In this document: positions 23,999 through 31,970 of the stretch, in pieces
Layout of the letters: each line of letters starts with the position of its first letter
How positions within the stretch are numbered: position 1 is the first letter of the stretch
Source: Lentisphaerota bacterium
Lineage (GTDB): Bacteria > Verrucomicrobiota > Kiritimatiellia > UBA8416 > JABMPJ01
Assembly (NCBI GenBank): GCA_013203785.1
Contig: JABMPJ010000049.1
Coordinates: 1 to 37,527, forward strand
DNA: 37,527 bases
Direction of reading: 5' to 3'
The notes under the pieces: model-generated
What the model saw: only the letters and a program-made list of their open reading frames with translations
Database searches by the model: none
Told to the model about the DNA's origin: nothing
Made by a program: the position numbers and the translations under genes

Positions 23999-24160
23999 TT
24001 AGAGCGTATAGATAAAGGGGGCAGCTGTCTGACCTGCAACCACTAGAAAGGCGAGGAGAAGCAGGATGAGGACCACAGGGATAATCCACCATGCCTTGTT
24101 GTGCCACGCGAACTCCCCGAACTCCTTGAGTAAAATGCCGAGATGTTTCAAAAACCGCAC
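23999..24160 (-). CDS. DUF5989-like membrane micro-protein, copy B (53 aa)
   Basis: First gene of the minus-strand unit, starting at GTG 24160. The protein differs from copy A only at residues 7 (Leu for Ile), 32 (Ile for Val) and 45 (Thr for Ser), and it ends at ...FIYTL without the final Phe. It has the same layout: short amphipathic helix with LKEFGEFAWH, W-W-I-I-P, and one TM. The stop is 15 bases before copy A's GTG, and that gap contains copy A's ribosome-binding site. The Shine-Dalgarno GAGGAG (24168-24173) is 7 bases from the start. A 25-base dyad lies just beyond it. Small size makes automatic annotation likely to miss it. Function unknown. Confidence 0.78.
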   Translation of the reverse strand: MRFLKHLGILLKEFGEFAWHNKAWWIIPVVLILLLLAFLVVAGQTAAPFIYTL

Positions 24161-24167
24161 GCCACTT

Positions 24168-24173
24168 CTCCTC
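24168..24173 (-). promoter_or_regulatory. strong Shine-Dalgarno GAGGAG for micro-protein copy B
   Basis: GAGGAG on the minus strand with a 7-base spacer to GTG 24160. The same GAGGAG and GTG arrangement precedes copy A. This decides the unusual GTG start for both small genes. The site sits two bases from the foot of an inverted repeat. Confidence 0.7.
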
Positions 24174-24175
24174 TA

Positions 24176-24200
24176 TTTGTGCGGTAAGCTACCGTACAAA
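24176..24200 (-). promoter_or_regulatory. 25-base dyad / leader hairpin beside the micro-protein ribosome-binding site
   Basis: On the minus strand the arms are TTTGT-a-CGGTA and TACCG-c-ACAAA around a GCT centre, so 10 of 11 arm positions pair. In DNA it resembles a repressor operator. In RNA it would form a hairpin ending two bases before GAGGAG, well placed to affect translation of the duplicated micro-gene. I saw no second copy in the window. No convincing -10/-35 pair was found for this transcript. Confidence 0.45.
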
Positions 24201-24279
24201 GGGTTACTCCTGCGAGTCCTTTTTTGGGTCAGGTGTGGTTGCAGACCTCCGGCGGACCCTCTCTGCACGGTTTACGATG

Positions 24280-24310
24280 TTGACATGGAGAGGTCTTGAA
24301 GTGGTATGGT
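24280..24310 (+). promoter_or_regulatory. weak candidate promoter for the TylF-like gene
   Basis: A perfect TTGACA (24280-24285) is followed 19 bases later by TATGGT (24305-24310). The spacing is longer than ideal. It lies about 70 bases upstream of ATG 24382, in the 221-bp divergent gap, which otherwise holds the dyad and nothing else I can name. Confidence 0.3.
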
Positions 24311-24381
24311 GCCCGGAATGCCACCACGCGTCTTTTATGGGCCATCTATGTCGTAACCACAACTCGGGCAGACTATTACAG

Positions 24382-25242
24382 ATGAAGCGTAACCCTGATC
24401 GATCACCTCTTATAACCGTCTTGCGGTGGACTAGCTATCTGCTGCCGGGCGATTTCCTGAAAACGTTCTTCTATCTGCATTGTGTGGCGGCACCTCGCCG
24501 CATCCTGCACAAGCTGACCAGCAGCTTCTATCGCATGGACCCGCTCTACCAGGTGCTCTCCGAGTTCAAGCGGGATTTCAATGGCCCATTCTCCATCCTT
24601 GAGTTCGGCACGGCGAGTGGCTATTCGTCCGCCAAGATGCTCTATGCGACGCGCTACCTGCATATGGAGGACGACGTCGTCATCCATGCCTTTGACTCTT
24701 TCCAGGGACTGCCGCCGGTCCCGGGGAAGGAGGATAAAGGCATTGTCTCCAGTGACTGGCAGGAGGGGCAGTATCGCGGCGACTACGAGCGACTGTGTGC
24801 CTATGTGGAGAGCAAGGGCTACAAGAACCACCGCATTCACAAGGGCTATTTCGAGGAAACCCTGACCCCCGAGCTGCTCGAGGAGATCAAACCCACCCGT
24901 CCGATCTTCGTCTGGGTGGACTGCGACTACTACGAGGGCACCCGCCACCTGTTCGAGTGGCTGCTGCCTATTCTTCCCAGCGGCTGCGTCTTCTACTTCG
25001 ACGACTTTGAGTTCAACTACGGCTCGCGGCTGACTGGGGAGGCTCGCCTGGTACACGAAGTGAACCAGGGCGCGTTCGGCGACAATGTCGAGCTGATGCA
25101 CGACCGCTCGCTCTCACTCGATTCTGATCGGGTCTACCGCTTCATGCGCCTGGCAGACGATCAGGTCCGCTATGACCGCAAGCCTTCACCGGCCTGGGAA
25201 GGCACGCCGCGCCCAATCGGAAACGGCTCGCCGCTGCCATAG
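24382..25242 (+). CDS. TylF/MycF-like class I SAM methyltransferase
   Basis: This 286-residue protein resembles macrocin O-methyltransferases that methylate sugar hydroxyls. SILEFGTASGYSSAKML at 71-87 is the SAM-binding glycine motif, and HAFDSFQGLPP at 102-112 is the family's characteristic D-S-F-x-G-L phrase. VWVDCDYYEGTRHLFEWLLPILPSGC at 177-202 and FYFDDFE at 204-210 hold acidic residues (D180, D182, D207, D208) suited to metal binding. I chose ATG 24382, although an upstream in-frame ATG at 24337 is possible and neither has a good Shine-Dalgarno. It is a single plus-strand gene between two minus-strand units, ending only 3 bases from the convergent SGNH gene. It likely O-methylates a glycan residue. 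Confidence 0.82.
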   Translation: MKRNPDRSPLITVLRWTSYLLPGDFLKTFFYLHCVAAPRRILHKLTSSFYRMDPLYQVLSEFKRDFNGPFSILEFGTASGYSSAKMLYATRYLHMEDDVVIHAFDSFQGLPPVPGKEDKGIVSSDWQEGQYRGDYERLCAYVESKGYKNHRIHKGYFEETLTPELLEEIKPTRPIFVWVDCDYYEGTRHLFEWLLPILPSGCVFYFDDFEFNYGSRLTGEARLVHEVNQGAFGDNVELMHDRSLSLDSDRVYRFMRLADDQVRYDRKPSPAWEGTPRPIGNGSPLP

Positions 25243-25245
25243 CGG

Positions 25246-26280
25246 CTACTTCCCATCCATCCACGCCTTGATCTGAAGCGCCGACTGGCGATAGCCTTCC
25301 GGGTTGAGGTGCTGGTCTTCGACATCGTACAGACGACCCGGATCCCCCTCTGCGGCGAAGAGGGTGTGCAGGTTCAGGCAGTCAATCCGTTCCTCATGAC
25401 AGAGGGTTTCCACCAGATCTTCGGTCACAAAGTATCGGGCTTCCGGGATCCCATGTTGAGCGAAGAAGGCCGCGTCGAGGTAGGGTTCGATGGGGGGGAT
25501 TACAACCACCAGCAGTGCGATGTCATGCGCGGCCAGCGTATCGCGATAGGCACCCAGCACCCCACGCATGACGTTGGTCATGTGTCGAGAGCGGGCTGAG
25601 GCCGGTTGCGTGATCAGTTCCACGTCGTAATTGTCATAGAAAAAGGTGCGATAGATGTCGATGAAGCGCGATGGCCGCGAGGTGCGCCCGCTGACCACGA
25701 GGTCCCAAAGCAATGCGGTTTGAAAGCGCGGCATCTGCTGGGCCAGGCTGTTCTTGGGGGTCAAAATCAGCTTGCCCTCCGCATCCACATCAAAAATATC
25801 GTTCTTGTAGATATCCGCAAAATCGTTGGCCGGAAAGATGGAGAGCACCACGACGTCGGGCTTGAGGTCTAAGCCGTCCTGCTGGAGCTGAACGTAGGAT
25901 TGATCGGGTCCATAGGCCACGACCCCCATGTTGACGACCTGGTAGCGGTTCGAGAGCGCTTGCTCCAAATAGGCCGCTGTCGTTTGCTCGCAGTCGACAT
26001 TGGAGCCGAACGTGAAGGAATCCCCCAGCATGAGGATCGTCTTGGCTCCCTTCTGTATCTCTTTGGCGCCCAGGGCGGTCAGGCGCTGACCATAACGCCC
26101 GATATCCGCCCGGCAGCGCGGGCGCGGACGGAACAGCCGCTCGTTGTCCATCTGGTAGGTAATGCCTTGCATATCGAACGCGGGATTGATGAGGCGCTTG
26201 CGCACCATCAGCTCCAGCCCCCCCACAAGCATGAGCGCGCAGATGAGGGTCCAGATGATGAGAAGAATAGTCTTTTTCAT
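25246..26280 (-). CDS. signal-anchored SGNH/GDSL-type hydrolase-like protein (344 aa)
   Basis: This protein has one N-terminal TM anchor (residues 4-22, basic after it) and an extracytoplasmic SGNH fold. Block I is MLGDSFTFGSN at 84-94 (Ser88), block II NMGVVAYGPDQ at 117-126, block III FPANDFAD at 149-156 (Asn152), and block V EDQHLNPEGYRQ at 321-332 with D322-x-H324. All four SGNH residues are present, so it should be an active esterase or acyltransferase on envelope glycans. The start ATG has AGGAG upstream (CACAGGAGCACACC). It is the last gene of the eight-gene minus operon, 60 bases after the GT-C gene, which is its most likely functional partner. Confidence 0.86.
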   Translation of the reverse strand: MKKTILLIIWTLICALMLVGGLELMVRKRLINPAFDMQGITYQMDNERLFRPRPRCRADIGRYGQRLTALGAKEIQKGAKTILMLGDSFTFGSNVDCEQTTAAYLEQALSNRYQVVNMGVVAYGPDQSYVQLQQDGLDLKPDVVVLSIFPANDFADIYKNDIFDVDAEGKLILTPKNSLAQQMPRFQTALLWDLVVSGRTSRPSRFIDIYRTFFYDNYDVELITQPASARSRHMTNVMRGVLGAYRDTLAAHDIALLVVVIPPIEPYLDAAFFAQHGIPEARYFVTEDLVETLCHEERIDCLNLHTLFAAEGDPGRLYDVEDQHLNPEGYRQSALQIKAWMDGK

Positions 26281-26340
26281 GGTGTGCTCCTGTGGTCGAT
26301 TCCTCTCAGGGGTGCAAGCGCTTCACTGCCCGATGCCCGG

Positions 26341-28896
26341 TCATTCTGCCACGCGCGCAATCTTTACATCCCGCAGCATGATATCGTGTTGTCGCAGATA
26401 GTCGAAGGAGAGGCGCAGGGGGAGGCTGCCCGGGGAGGTCTCAAAGCGGCAGCGCGCCTCCGCCCCGGCCACGACGGCGCAGGACTGCGTGGCGACGACG
26501 CCCCCGGCGACGTTCCATGTGCCCAGGCGCGTACCGACTGGCGCGTCCGTTGAAAAACGAAGTGTGGCGCTATAGTGGCCTGCCGCCAGGGGGAGCATGG
26601 GGCCGTAGAAGATCTCGCCGTGCGGCTCGCTCTCGGCACGCAGTACCACCGCGTTGTGCGCCAGGTCGGTGTAGCCGGCATGGAAGAACAGGGGAGGCGC
26701 CAGCGAGAAGGATTCCCCGACCGCCACGCGCGGCAGCTGGCCGGCCGTCACCAGGAGCACATCCGCCTCCACGTGACCGCTCTGGCCGCCCAGGGTAATG
26801 GTGGTGGCGCTGTCATCACGGACCGGACAGGGGATGCGCTCCCACCGCCAGTCCGGATCGTGAACGACCACATCATTCGTGGTTATCTCTCCTGAGGCGT
26901 CTTGTAGCTCCAGGCGGAGGCTGCCGTTGCCTCGCACACGCAGGAGCAGCGCCGTGTCGTGGCTTTGCCACAGCATGATCGGGCCGATCATGGCCGTGGG
27001 GCCCTGCGGGGGCAGCGAGAGTAGATGGTCGCCGCTGGCACCCTCCTCCCGCACGACTGCGGAGGGATCCGATTGGAAGTGCTCGATCTCAAATGAGGAG
27101 TAGCGGCTCGGGAAGAAGAGCGGCCAATCGGGCAGAGCGGGCAGGACGGTGCGAGGAGTCTTGAGCAGCTTAAACGCCCAGATATTCTCATCCTGTTTGA
27201 GCAGTTCCAGGCGCGGATGTATCAGAAGCCGGTGGAGCGTGAAGGCGACGGCATAGGAGCTGACCTGCTCAGGAAAGGCATCTTCGTGCAGGATGATGTA
27301 CTCGATTCCGCGTCGCTCCATATCCTCAATCTGTGGGGCGGCGAGTCGCCCCACATTGGCGGGATCGTGCAACAGGGCGACCTTCTCACTGTACCCCATG
27401 GGGGGCACGGGTGCGTAGCCGTTCAGCATGCGAATGTGATAGAGCGAGACATAGTGTTCGTAGAGCGAGGACCACGATGAATCGCCCGGCCAAATCGGGA
27501 GCACCAGGGCGCGGGGGGCGTCTTTTGCATCGGCGGCCACGGCGGCGTAGGCCCCCTGTTCACGGTCGAGCAGGCAGACCCCCGGCTTGATCTGGCTGTT
27601 GTAGTCAAGCATGGTGGCCAGCAGCACCACGCTGCCAGCCGTCAGGAGCGCCCGCCGCCGTCCGAGCAGGTCGGCCAGCGATTCCAGCGATAGCAGGGCC
27701 AGCACGGCGAGGAGCGGGGGCAGGATGATTAGAATCTTAAGGGGCTGCCGAATCAGCGCATAAGGGGAGACCAACCGTCGCACCAGTTCCATGAAGTAGC
27801 CATCAAAGGGGCCGCGCGTTCCGAGGGCCAGGATGACGATGCCGCTGACGCTCAGCACCAGCAGCACGTGGGCGAGGGTCCGTCGCCACTGTCTCACGGG
27901 ATCGTAGCGGCATGACACCAGTTGCGCCAGCAGGCCGACCAGTAGCAGGACCGGGAGCACGAGTCCGAGATAGAGCGCGTGGTCGGCGCCTGCCCCGCCC
28001 CGCGCCACCAGCCCGCGCGGCCAAGGCGAGCAGAGCGCGACCTCCATCCAGCTACGCCCGTGCGTGCCCATGCTGTCGACGATGTCGCCTTGCGCGGCTC
28101 GGCCCGCGAGCATCAGGCCGCCCAGCACGAGCACAACAGGCAGACAGGCCACGATCATGCGCCCCCACCATCGGCGGTTGCGCCACGGTGGTGTATCAGG
28201 ACGGAGCAGGAGGACGACGAGGCCCCATACCGGTGCAATCAGCACGACAAAGAAGAAGACATGTGAATCGTTCAGATAGGCCAGGAAGAGCGCCATGCCT
28301 GCGACGAGACCCCCCCACATTTTCTCACGCCGTATGGCCGCATCCAGCCCCAGCATGAAGAGGGGGACCCACGTCATGGCCAGTCCCGTTGGACTGCCAC
28401 CGCAGAGGACCGACCAGCGGTAGGGCAAGGCGATCGCCAGCAGCGCCGCGAGGAGCGTCCACACAACCGGCTGCCCGCGCGAGCGGAGCAGCGTCCAGGT
28501 AAACAGGAGCGTGAGCCAGAGAGAGAGAAGACCGGTCAGATTCCATGCCAGCGCCCGCCCGGCGAGCGTGTAGACAGGGGTAAAGAAGAGGGAGAGCGGA
28601 AAATCATCGGTGGCCCCGCAGCGGCGTTCTTCGTCGTCGCCCGCATTAAATTCGTAGAGGTTATAGTAGAAGGGGGTCTGGCCGGTCGCCACATCTGCGA
28701 AGAGCCAGTAGCTGTATAGCAGTTGCAGGTGATCGCCCTGCACCATGCGGCGCGTGGTTTCGTGCTCCACCCGCGTCGGTGTGCTGGGTATTCCATCGTT
28801 CATGTAGCGTGGCAGCGGCCAGGAGAAACAAAGCCACAACAGGAGCGTGGCCCCCAGCGTGAGCCCCGCCGTCTTGGCTGCCCTGAAGCTGTTCAT
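26341..28896 (-). CDS. giant GT-C-like membrane protein (about 851 aa) with periplasmic beta domains
   Basis: The N-terminal half has about 11-12 TM segments. A first periplasmic loop carries MVQGDHLQLLYSYWLFAD (residues 51-68), an acidic donor-site-like motif after TM1. Residues from about 450 are soluble: first an alpha/beta part (LVLPIWPGDSSW, EYIILHEDAFPEQ), then two beta-rich blocks. The last block (MLPLAAGHYSATLRF to LRDVKIARV) resembles the C-terminal module of the AlgJ-like protein. It probably glycosylates or polymerises at the periplasmic face using polyprenyl-phosphate sugars. Two starts are possible, ATG 28902 and 28896; I prefer 28896 because GGGG is then at a usable distance. 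It lies 13 bases after the GT4 gene. The precise family is uncertain. Confidence 0.75.
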   Translation of the reverse strand: MNSFRAAKTAGLTLGATLLLWLCFSWPLPRYMNDGIPSTPTRVEHETTRRMVQGDHLQLLYSYWLFADVATGQTPFYYNLYEFNAGDDEERRCGATDDFPLSLFFTPVYTLAGRALAWNLTGLLSLWLTLLFTWTLLRSRGQPVVWTLLAALLAIALPYRWSVLCGGSPTGLAMTWVPLFMLGLDAAIRREKMWGGLVAGMALFLAYLNDSHVFFFVVLIAPVWGLVVLLLRPDTPPWRNRRWWGRMIVACLPVVLVLGGLMLAGRAAQGDIVDSMGTHGRSWMEVALCSPWPRGLVARGGAGADHALYLGLVLPVLLLVGLLAQLVSCRYDPVRQWRRTLAHVLLVLSVSGIVILALGTRGPFDGYFMELVRRLVSPYALIRQPLKILIILPPLLAVLALLSLESLADLLGRRRALLTAGSVVLLATMLDYNSQIKPGVCLLDREQGAYAAVAADAKDAPRALVLPIWPGDSSWSSLYEHYVSLYHIRMLNGYAPVPPMGYSEKVALLHDPANVGRLAAPQIEDMERRGIEYIILHEDAFPEQVSSYAVAFTLHRLLIHPRLELLKQDENIWAFKLLKTPRTVLPALPDWPLFFPSRYSSFEIEHFQSDPSAVVREEGASGDHLLSLPPQGPTAMIGPIMLWQSHDTALLLRVRGNGSLRLELQDASGEITTNDVVVHDPDWRWERIPCPVRDDSATTITLGGQSGHVEADVLLVTAGQLPRVAVGESFSLAPPLFFHAGYTDLAHNAVVLRAESEPHGEIFYGPMLPLAAGHYSATLRFSTDAPVGTRLGTWNVAGGVVATQSCAVVAGAEARCRFETSPGSLPLRLSFDYLRQHDIMLRDVKIARVAE

Positions 28897-28909
28897 GGTC
28901 ATCCCCCGG

Positions 28910-30133
28910 CTATGCTCTCCGACACGATTCGAGAAGGTCTACGTAGAGGCCTGCCACGATCTTCCACGTATAGCGGGCATGCACGCTTGCGACGCCGCGT
29001 GCTCCGATGGCGGCGCGCAGTTCGGCGTCGCCCAGCAGGCGCAGCAGGGCATCCTCCAGCTGTACGGTATGGCCCGCTTCCACAATCAGACCGTTGTCGC
29101 CGTCGGTTAGTATGTCTTTGATCCCTCCGATCGGTGTGCTGATCGCCGCCAGACCGCAGGCCATCCCTTCGATCAGAGAGATTCCAAACGCTTCGTTCTC
29201 GGTTGGGAAGGCCAGGATGTCAGAGGTCTGCAGGTACTCCTCAACGTGGTCGATGGCGCCGGTGAAGCGGACACAGTCGGTGAGGCCGTGGTCTCGGACC
29301 AGCGTCTGTAACTCCGCTTCGCAGTTGCAGACATCGGCGCTGCCCTCACCCACAAATACGAGAGTTGCCGTCGGGTGGGCGGCGTGGATGCGCGTCCATG
29401 CCCGGGCCAGGGAGAGGACCCCTTTGTATGAGACCAGCCTTCCCGTATAGGTCACGATCAAGCTCTCCAAGGGGAGGCCCAAGCGCTCCCGCAATTGGTG
29501 CTTGGTGGCGGAGTCGACCTCGGAGAAGCGCTCCACGTTCACTGTCTGAGGAATCAGATGAATCAAATCGGCCCTGACACCCCCTGCGATGAATTCGGCC
29601 GTCATATCAGAGGACATGCTGACAAACGCTGTGGCCTTGGCCAGCAGTCGATTGCGCAGGCGCATGACTGTTCTGACCAGTGCTCCGGCAGGATTCAGAC
29701 CTGCCCGCTTCAGGCCGGTGCCAAAGAACCCCCCGGACATTTCGCCTGAACTCTCGGCTTTCAGAATACAGGGCTTGCGCAGGAGACGCCCCATGAGTAC
29801 GGCGGTCAATCCCAGCGCTCTGAAGCCCGGTACAAATATGATGTCGAACTCTTTGCGTTTGGCGATCAGCAGCGGAATGCAGGTCAGACACATGGCCCAG
29901 CGCAGGCGGGTGCTCGAACCGGCTGGCCCACAGCGCCAGACCGGTGCACCGTCGACGAGCTCATGGCGCGGCGTGTCGCGACTCGACCGGCGCGTCACAA
30001 AGACGACCTTGACCCCGGCTTCGTTCAGGGCGCCGGCCAGATTGCGGGCCTGGGTTTCCATACCCCCAACGACGGGGTAGTAGCTTTCAATAAGAGTGCA
30101 GACCGTGAGGGGTGGACGTTGCGCTTCGCTCAT
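28910..30133 (-). CDS. glycosyltransferase family 4 (GT-B)
   Basis: This 407-residue GT4 enzyme has TLIESYYPVVGGMETQARNLAGAL at 13-36, the canonical glycine-rich acceptor/donor loop. KAESSGEM is at about 125-132, and the C-terminal domain begins LIVTYTGRLVSYKGVLSLARAW at 225-246. The E-x7-E motif ENEAFGISLIEGMACG runs 312-327 (E314 and E322). It is expected to add a sugar to a lipid-linked oligosaccharide in the cytoplasm. The start is ATG 30133 with CAGGAAG 3-4 bases upstream; a longer frame into the next gene lacks family support. It lies within the eight-gene operon, 23 bases after the SDR gene and 13 before the GT-C gene. Confidence 0.92.
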   Translation of the reverse strand: MSEAQRPPLTVCTLIESYYPVVGGMETQARNLAGALNEAGVKVVFVTRRSSRDTPRHELVDGAPVWRCGPAGSSTRLRWAMCLTCIPLLIAKRKEFDIIFVPGFRALGLTAVLMGRLLRKPCILKAESSGEMSGGFFGTGLKRAGLNPAGALVRTVMRLRNRLLAKATAFVSMSSDMTAEFIAGGVRADLIHLIPQTVNVERFSEVDSATKHQLRERLGLPLESLIVTYTGRLVSYKGVLSLARAWTRIHAAHPTATLVFVGEGSADVCNCEAELQTLVRDHGLTDCVRFTGAIDHVEEYLQTSDILAFPTENEAFGISLIEGMACGLAAISTPIGGIKDILTDGDNGLIVEAGHTVQLEDALLRLLGDAELRAAIGARGVASVHARYTWKIVAGLYVDLLESCRRA

Positions 30134-30156
30134 AGACTTCCTGTCGTCACGGGGCG

Positions 30157-31164
30157 TCAGGATGCTGAAGCCGCCTGTTCCTCCGCTGCAATATGGTCGC
30201 GTACACGCTCCAGAATGTCCTGCAGCATGAGGGTGGGCTTCCACCCGATCAACTGCTCCACGCGCGTGGTGTCGGGGACGCGGCGCGCCATGTCCTCGAA
30301 GCCTGGCGCATAGGCTTGATCGTAGGGGATGTATTGAATGGGGGAGCTACTTCCCGTCACCGCCACAACGCGTTCGGCCAGGGCCCCGATTGAAATTTCC
30401 TCCTGCCCCCCGATATTAAACACCCGGTTGGTTGCCTCGGGGTGGACCGAGAGCAACTCGACGGCGCGTATCACATCACTCACATCGCAGAAGCAGCGCT
30501 GCTGCGTGCCATCGCCGTACACGGAGATCGGTGCCCCTCTGACCGCTTGGCGCACGAAGCGCGGCACCACCATGCCGTACTGGCCGGACTGACGTGGTCC
30601 AACCGTATTAAAAAAGCGAACAACAATCGCGGGCAGATCGTACTCGTGGCAGTAGGCCAGGGCCAGAAACTCATCGACCATCTTGCTGGCCGCATAGCTC
30701 CAGCGGTTGCGGCAGCTCGGTCCCAGCAGCACATCGTCATCCTCGCTGAAGGGAATACGCGCGCCCTTGCCATAGACTTCAGAGGTGCTGGCTACGAGGA
30801 CCCGGCAGCCGTAGCGCAAGGCGGCCTGGAGCACCGCCTCGGTGCCCGCCACGTTGTTGTGAATGGTTTCGACCGGGTTGCTGATAATGCGCTCGACGCC
30901 GACCGATGCCGCAAAATGGATGATGATATCCGATTGGGAGGCGAGGCGATCGAGGACCACCTCCGACATCACGTTATCGCGGCAGAACTCGAACAAGGGA
31001 TTTCCCCGTAGCGGTTCGATGTTCGACATGAGCCCCGTGGACAGGTTGTCGAGGGCTAGCACGCGGTGTCCTTTTGACAGGAGCAGCTCGCAAAGGTGTG
31101 AGCCAATGAAGCCAGCCCCCCCAGTAACGAGGTAAGTCTGCGGTTGGGTGTCTAGCTCTTTCAT
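30157..31164 (-). CDS. NAD-dependent sugar-nucleotide epimerase/dehydratase (extended SDR)
   Basis: This 335-residue enzyme has a Rossmann NAD motif TGGAGFIGSH at 14-23, with the acidic D39 at the end of strand 2. The active site has T127-S128-E129 and the SYAASK motif with Y157 and K161. NTVGPRQSGQYGMVVPRFV at 186-204 and VYGDGTQQRCFCDVSDV follow, as in UDP-glucose epimerases, UDP-glucuronate decarboxylases and related enzymes. It makes an activated sugar for the cluster; which one cannot be decided by eye. ATG 31164 overlaps the methyltransferase stop as ATGA and has AAAGGAAA upstream. The upstream methyltransferase and downstream GT4 suggest a dedicated modified sugar. Confidence 0.88.
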   Translation of the reverse strand: MKELDTQPQTYLVTGGAGFIGSHLCELLLSKGHRVLALDNLSTGLMSNIEPLRGNPLFEFCRDNVMSEVVLDRLASQSDIIIHFAASVGVERIISNPVETIHNNVAGTEAVLQAALRYGCRVLVASTSEVYGKGARIPFSEDDDVLLGPSCRNRWSYAASKMVDEFLALAYCHEYDLPAIVVRFFNTVGPRQSGQYGMVVPRFVRQAVRGAPISVYGDGTQQRCFCDVSDVIRAVELLSVHPEATNRVFNIGGQEEISIGALAERVVAVTGSSSPIQYIPYDQAYAPGFEDMARRVPDTTRVEQLIGWKPTLMLQDILERVRDHIAAEEQAASAS

Positions 31165-31970
31165 GATGTCGTTTCCTTTGCTTCTTCTGAGAACGGTTCG
31201 TAGGCCACCCACTCGCTGCGTTTCTGCGCCATAAGAATGACACTCAAGAATTTCCCGCGGCCCTGGAACTCAACATGCAGATTGGCGCAGCGCTGCGTTT
31301 GCAGAATATGGAACAGTGTCTTAAGCGGATAGCAGTTCTTCTCCATGAGCGGATCGCCGAAGGGCTTGCGATAGAGCAGGTTGACCAGATTGTGAAAGAG
31401 GGGGACATGCTTGCGCAGGGCGCCCATGACCTTCACCGCCGTGGGGACGTCCCGGTAGTATGGCAACTGAATGGCTATAACCCCGTGATCGGCCAGTCGT
31501 GACACCAACGCGCTGAAGAGCTTCAGCCCGCGCTGCGGCGGGATGTGCTGAAAAACAAGGACGGCGTGGATGAAGTCCAGTTCGCCAGTCACGCGCGCGA
31601 GTGCGTCGTCACTCATGACCAACTGCGTATTGCTGACCTGGTTGCGTTCACAGACGCGCTTGGCCTCCTCGATCATCGACTCCGAGACATCCACCCCGAT
31701 GGCAGATTCGGTGCGCTGGGCCATGGGAACCAGACAACGACCGACGCCGCAGCCAAAATCAAGACAGCGCTTGGGCGCGAACGACGGGTCGACGTGCTGT
31801 TTGATCAGGCTGTACATCGTGTCGATATGGTCGACCCCACTCTTGAAGAAGTCACGCAGTACCTCTTCGTTCAGGCGCCCTTCGCGAAAGCGATCCTGGC
31901 TGAGGACTCCGTAATAGGGGTCATCTTGTCCGAGTCGTTCCCACTCACGGTCGGAGTTTAAGAAGCTCAT
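31161..31970 (-). CDS. class I SAM-dependent methyltransferase
   Basis: This 269-residue protein has SAM motif I CLDFGCGVGRCLVPMA at 69-84 and motif post-I IGVDVSESMIEEAK at 91-104. FIHAVLVFQHIPPQRG follows, the usual acidic or aromatic motif-IV position. The N-terminal 60 residues (DPYYGVLSQDRFREGRL, then FFKSGVDHIDTMYSLI) form a cap often found in methyltransferases of glycan clusters. It probably methylates a sugar or glycan end. The ATG overlaps the SGNH gene stop as ATGA, and its own stop overlaps the SDR start the same way, so three genes are translationally coupled in series. Substrate unknown. Confidence 0.85.
   Translation of the reverse strand: MSFLNSDREWERLGQDDPYYGVLSQDRFREGRLNEEVLRDFFKSGVDHIDTMYSLIKQHVDPSFAPKRCLDFGCGVGRCLVPMAQRTESAIGVDVSESMIEEAKRVCERNQVSNTQLVMSDDALARVTGELDFIHAVLVFQHIPPQRGLKLFSALVSRLADHGVIAIQLPYYRDVPTAVKVMGALRKHVPLFHNLVNLLYRKPFGDPLMEKNCYPLKTLFHILQTQRCANLHVEFQGRGKFLSVILMAQKRSEWVAYEPFSEEAKETTS

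Larger units (their letters stand above)
23819..24178 (-). repeat. tandem duplication of a 177-180 bp micro-gene unit
   Basis: Units 23819-23998 and 23999-24178 each hold a micro-gene plus its GAGGAG leader. By hand count the coding parts differ at 19 of 159 aligned bases, nearly all at silent positions. The divergence shows the duplication is old and has been kept, unlike a recent slippage event. Confidence 0.8.

Noticed and set aside
24403..25101. 232-residue minus-strand frame
   Set aside because: Antisense to the TylF-like methyltransferase, whose motifs are clear. The frame has no recognisable fold or ribosome-binding site.
30157..31164. Naming the SDR as galE or UDP-glucuronate decarboxylase
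   Set aside because: The motifs are shared by several extended SDR enzymes. Substrate-defining residues cannot be judged without alignment, so no symbol is given.
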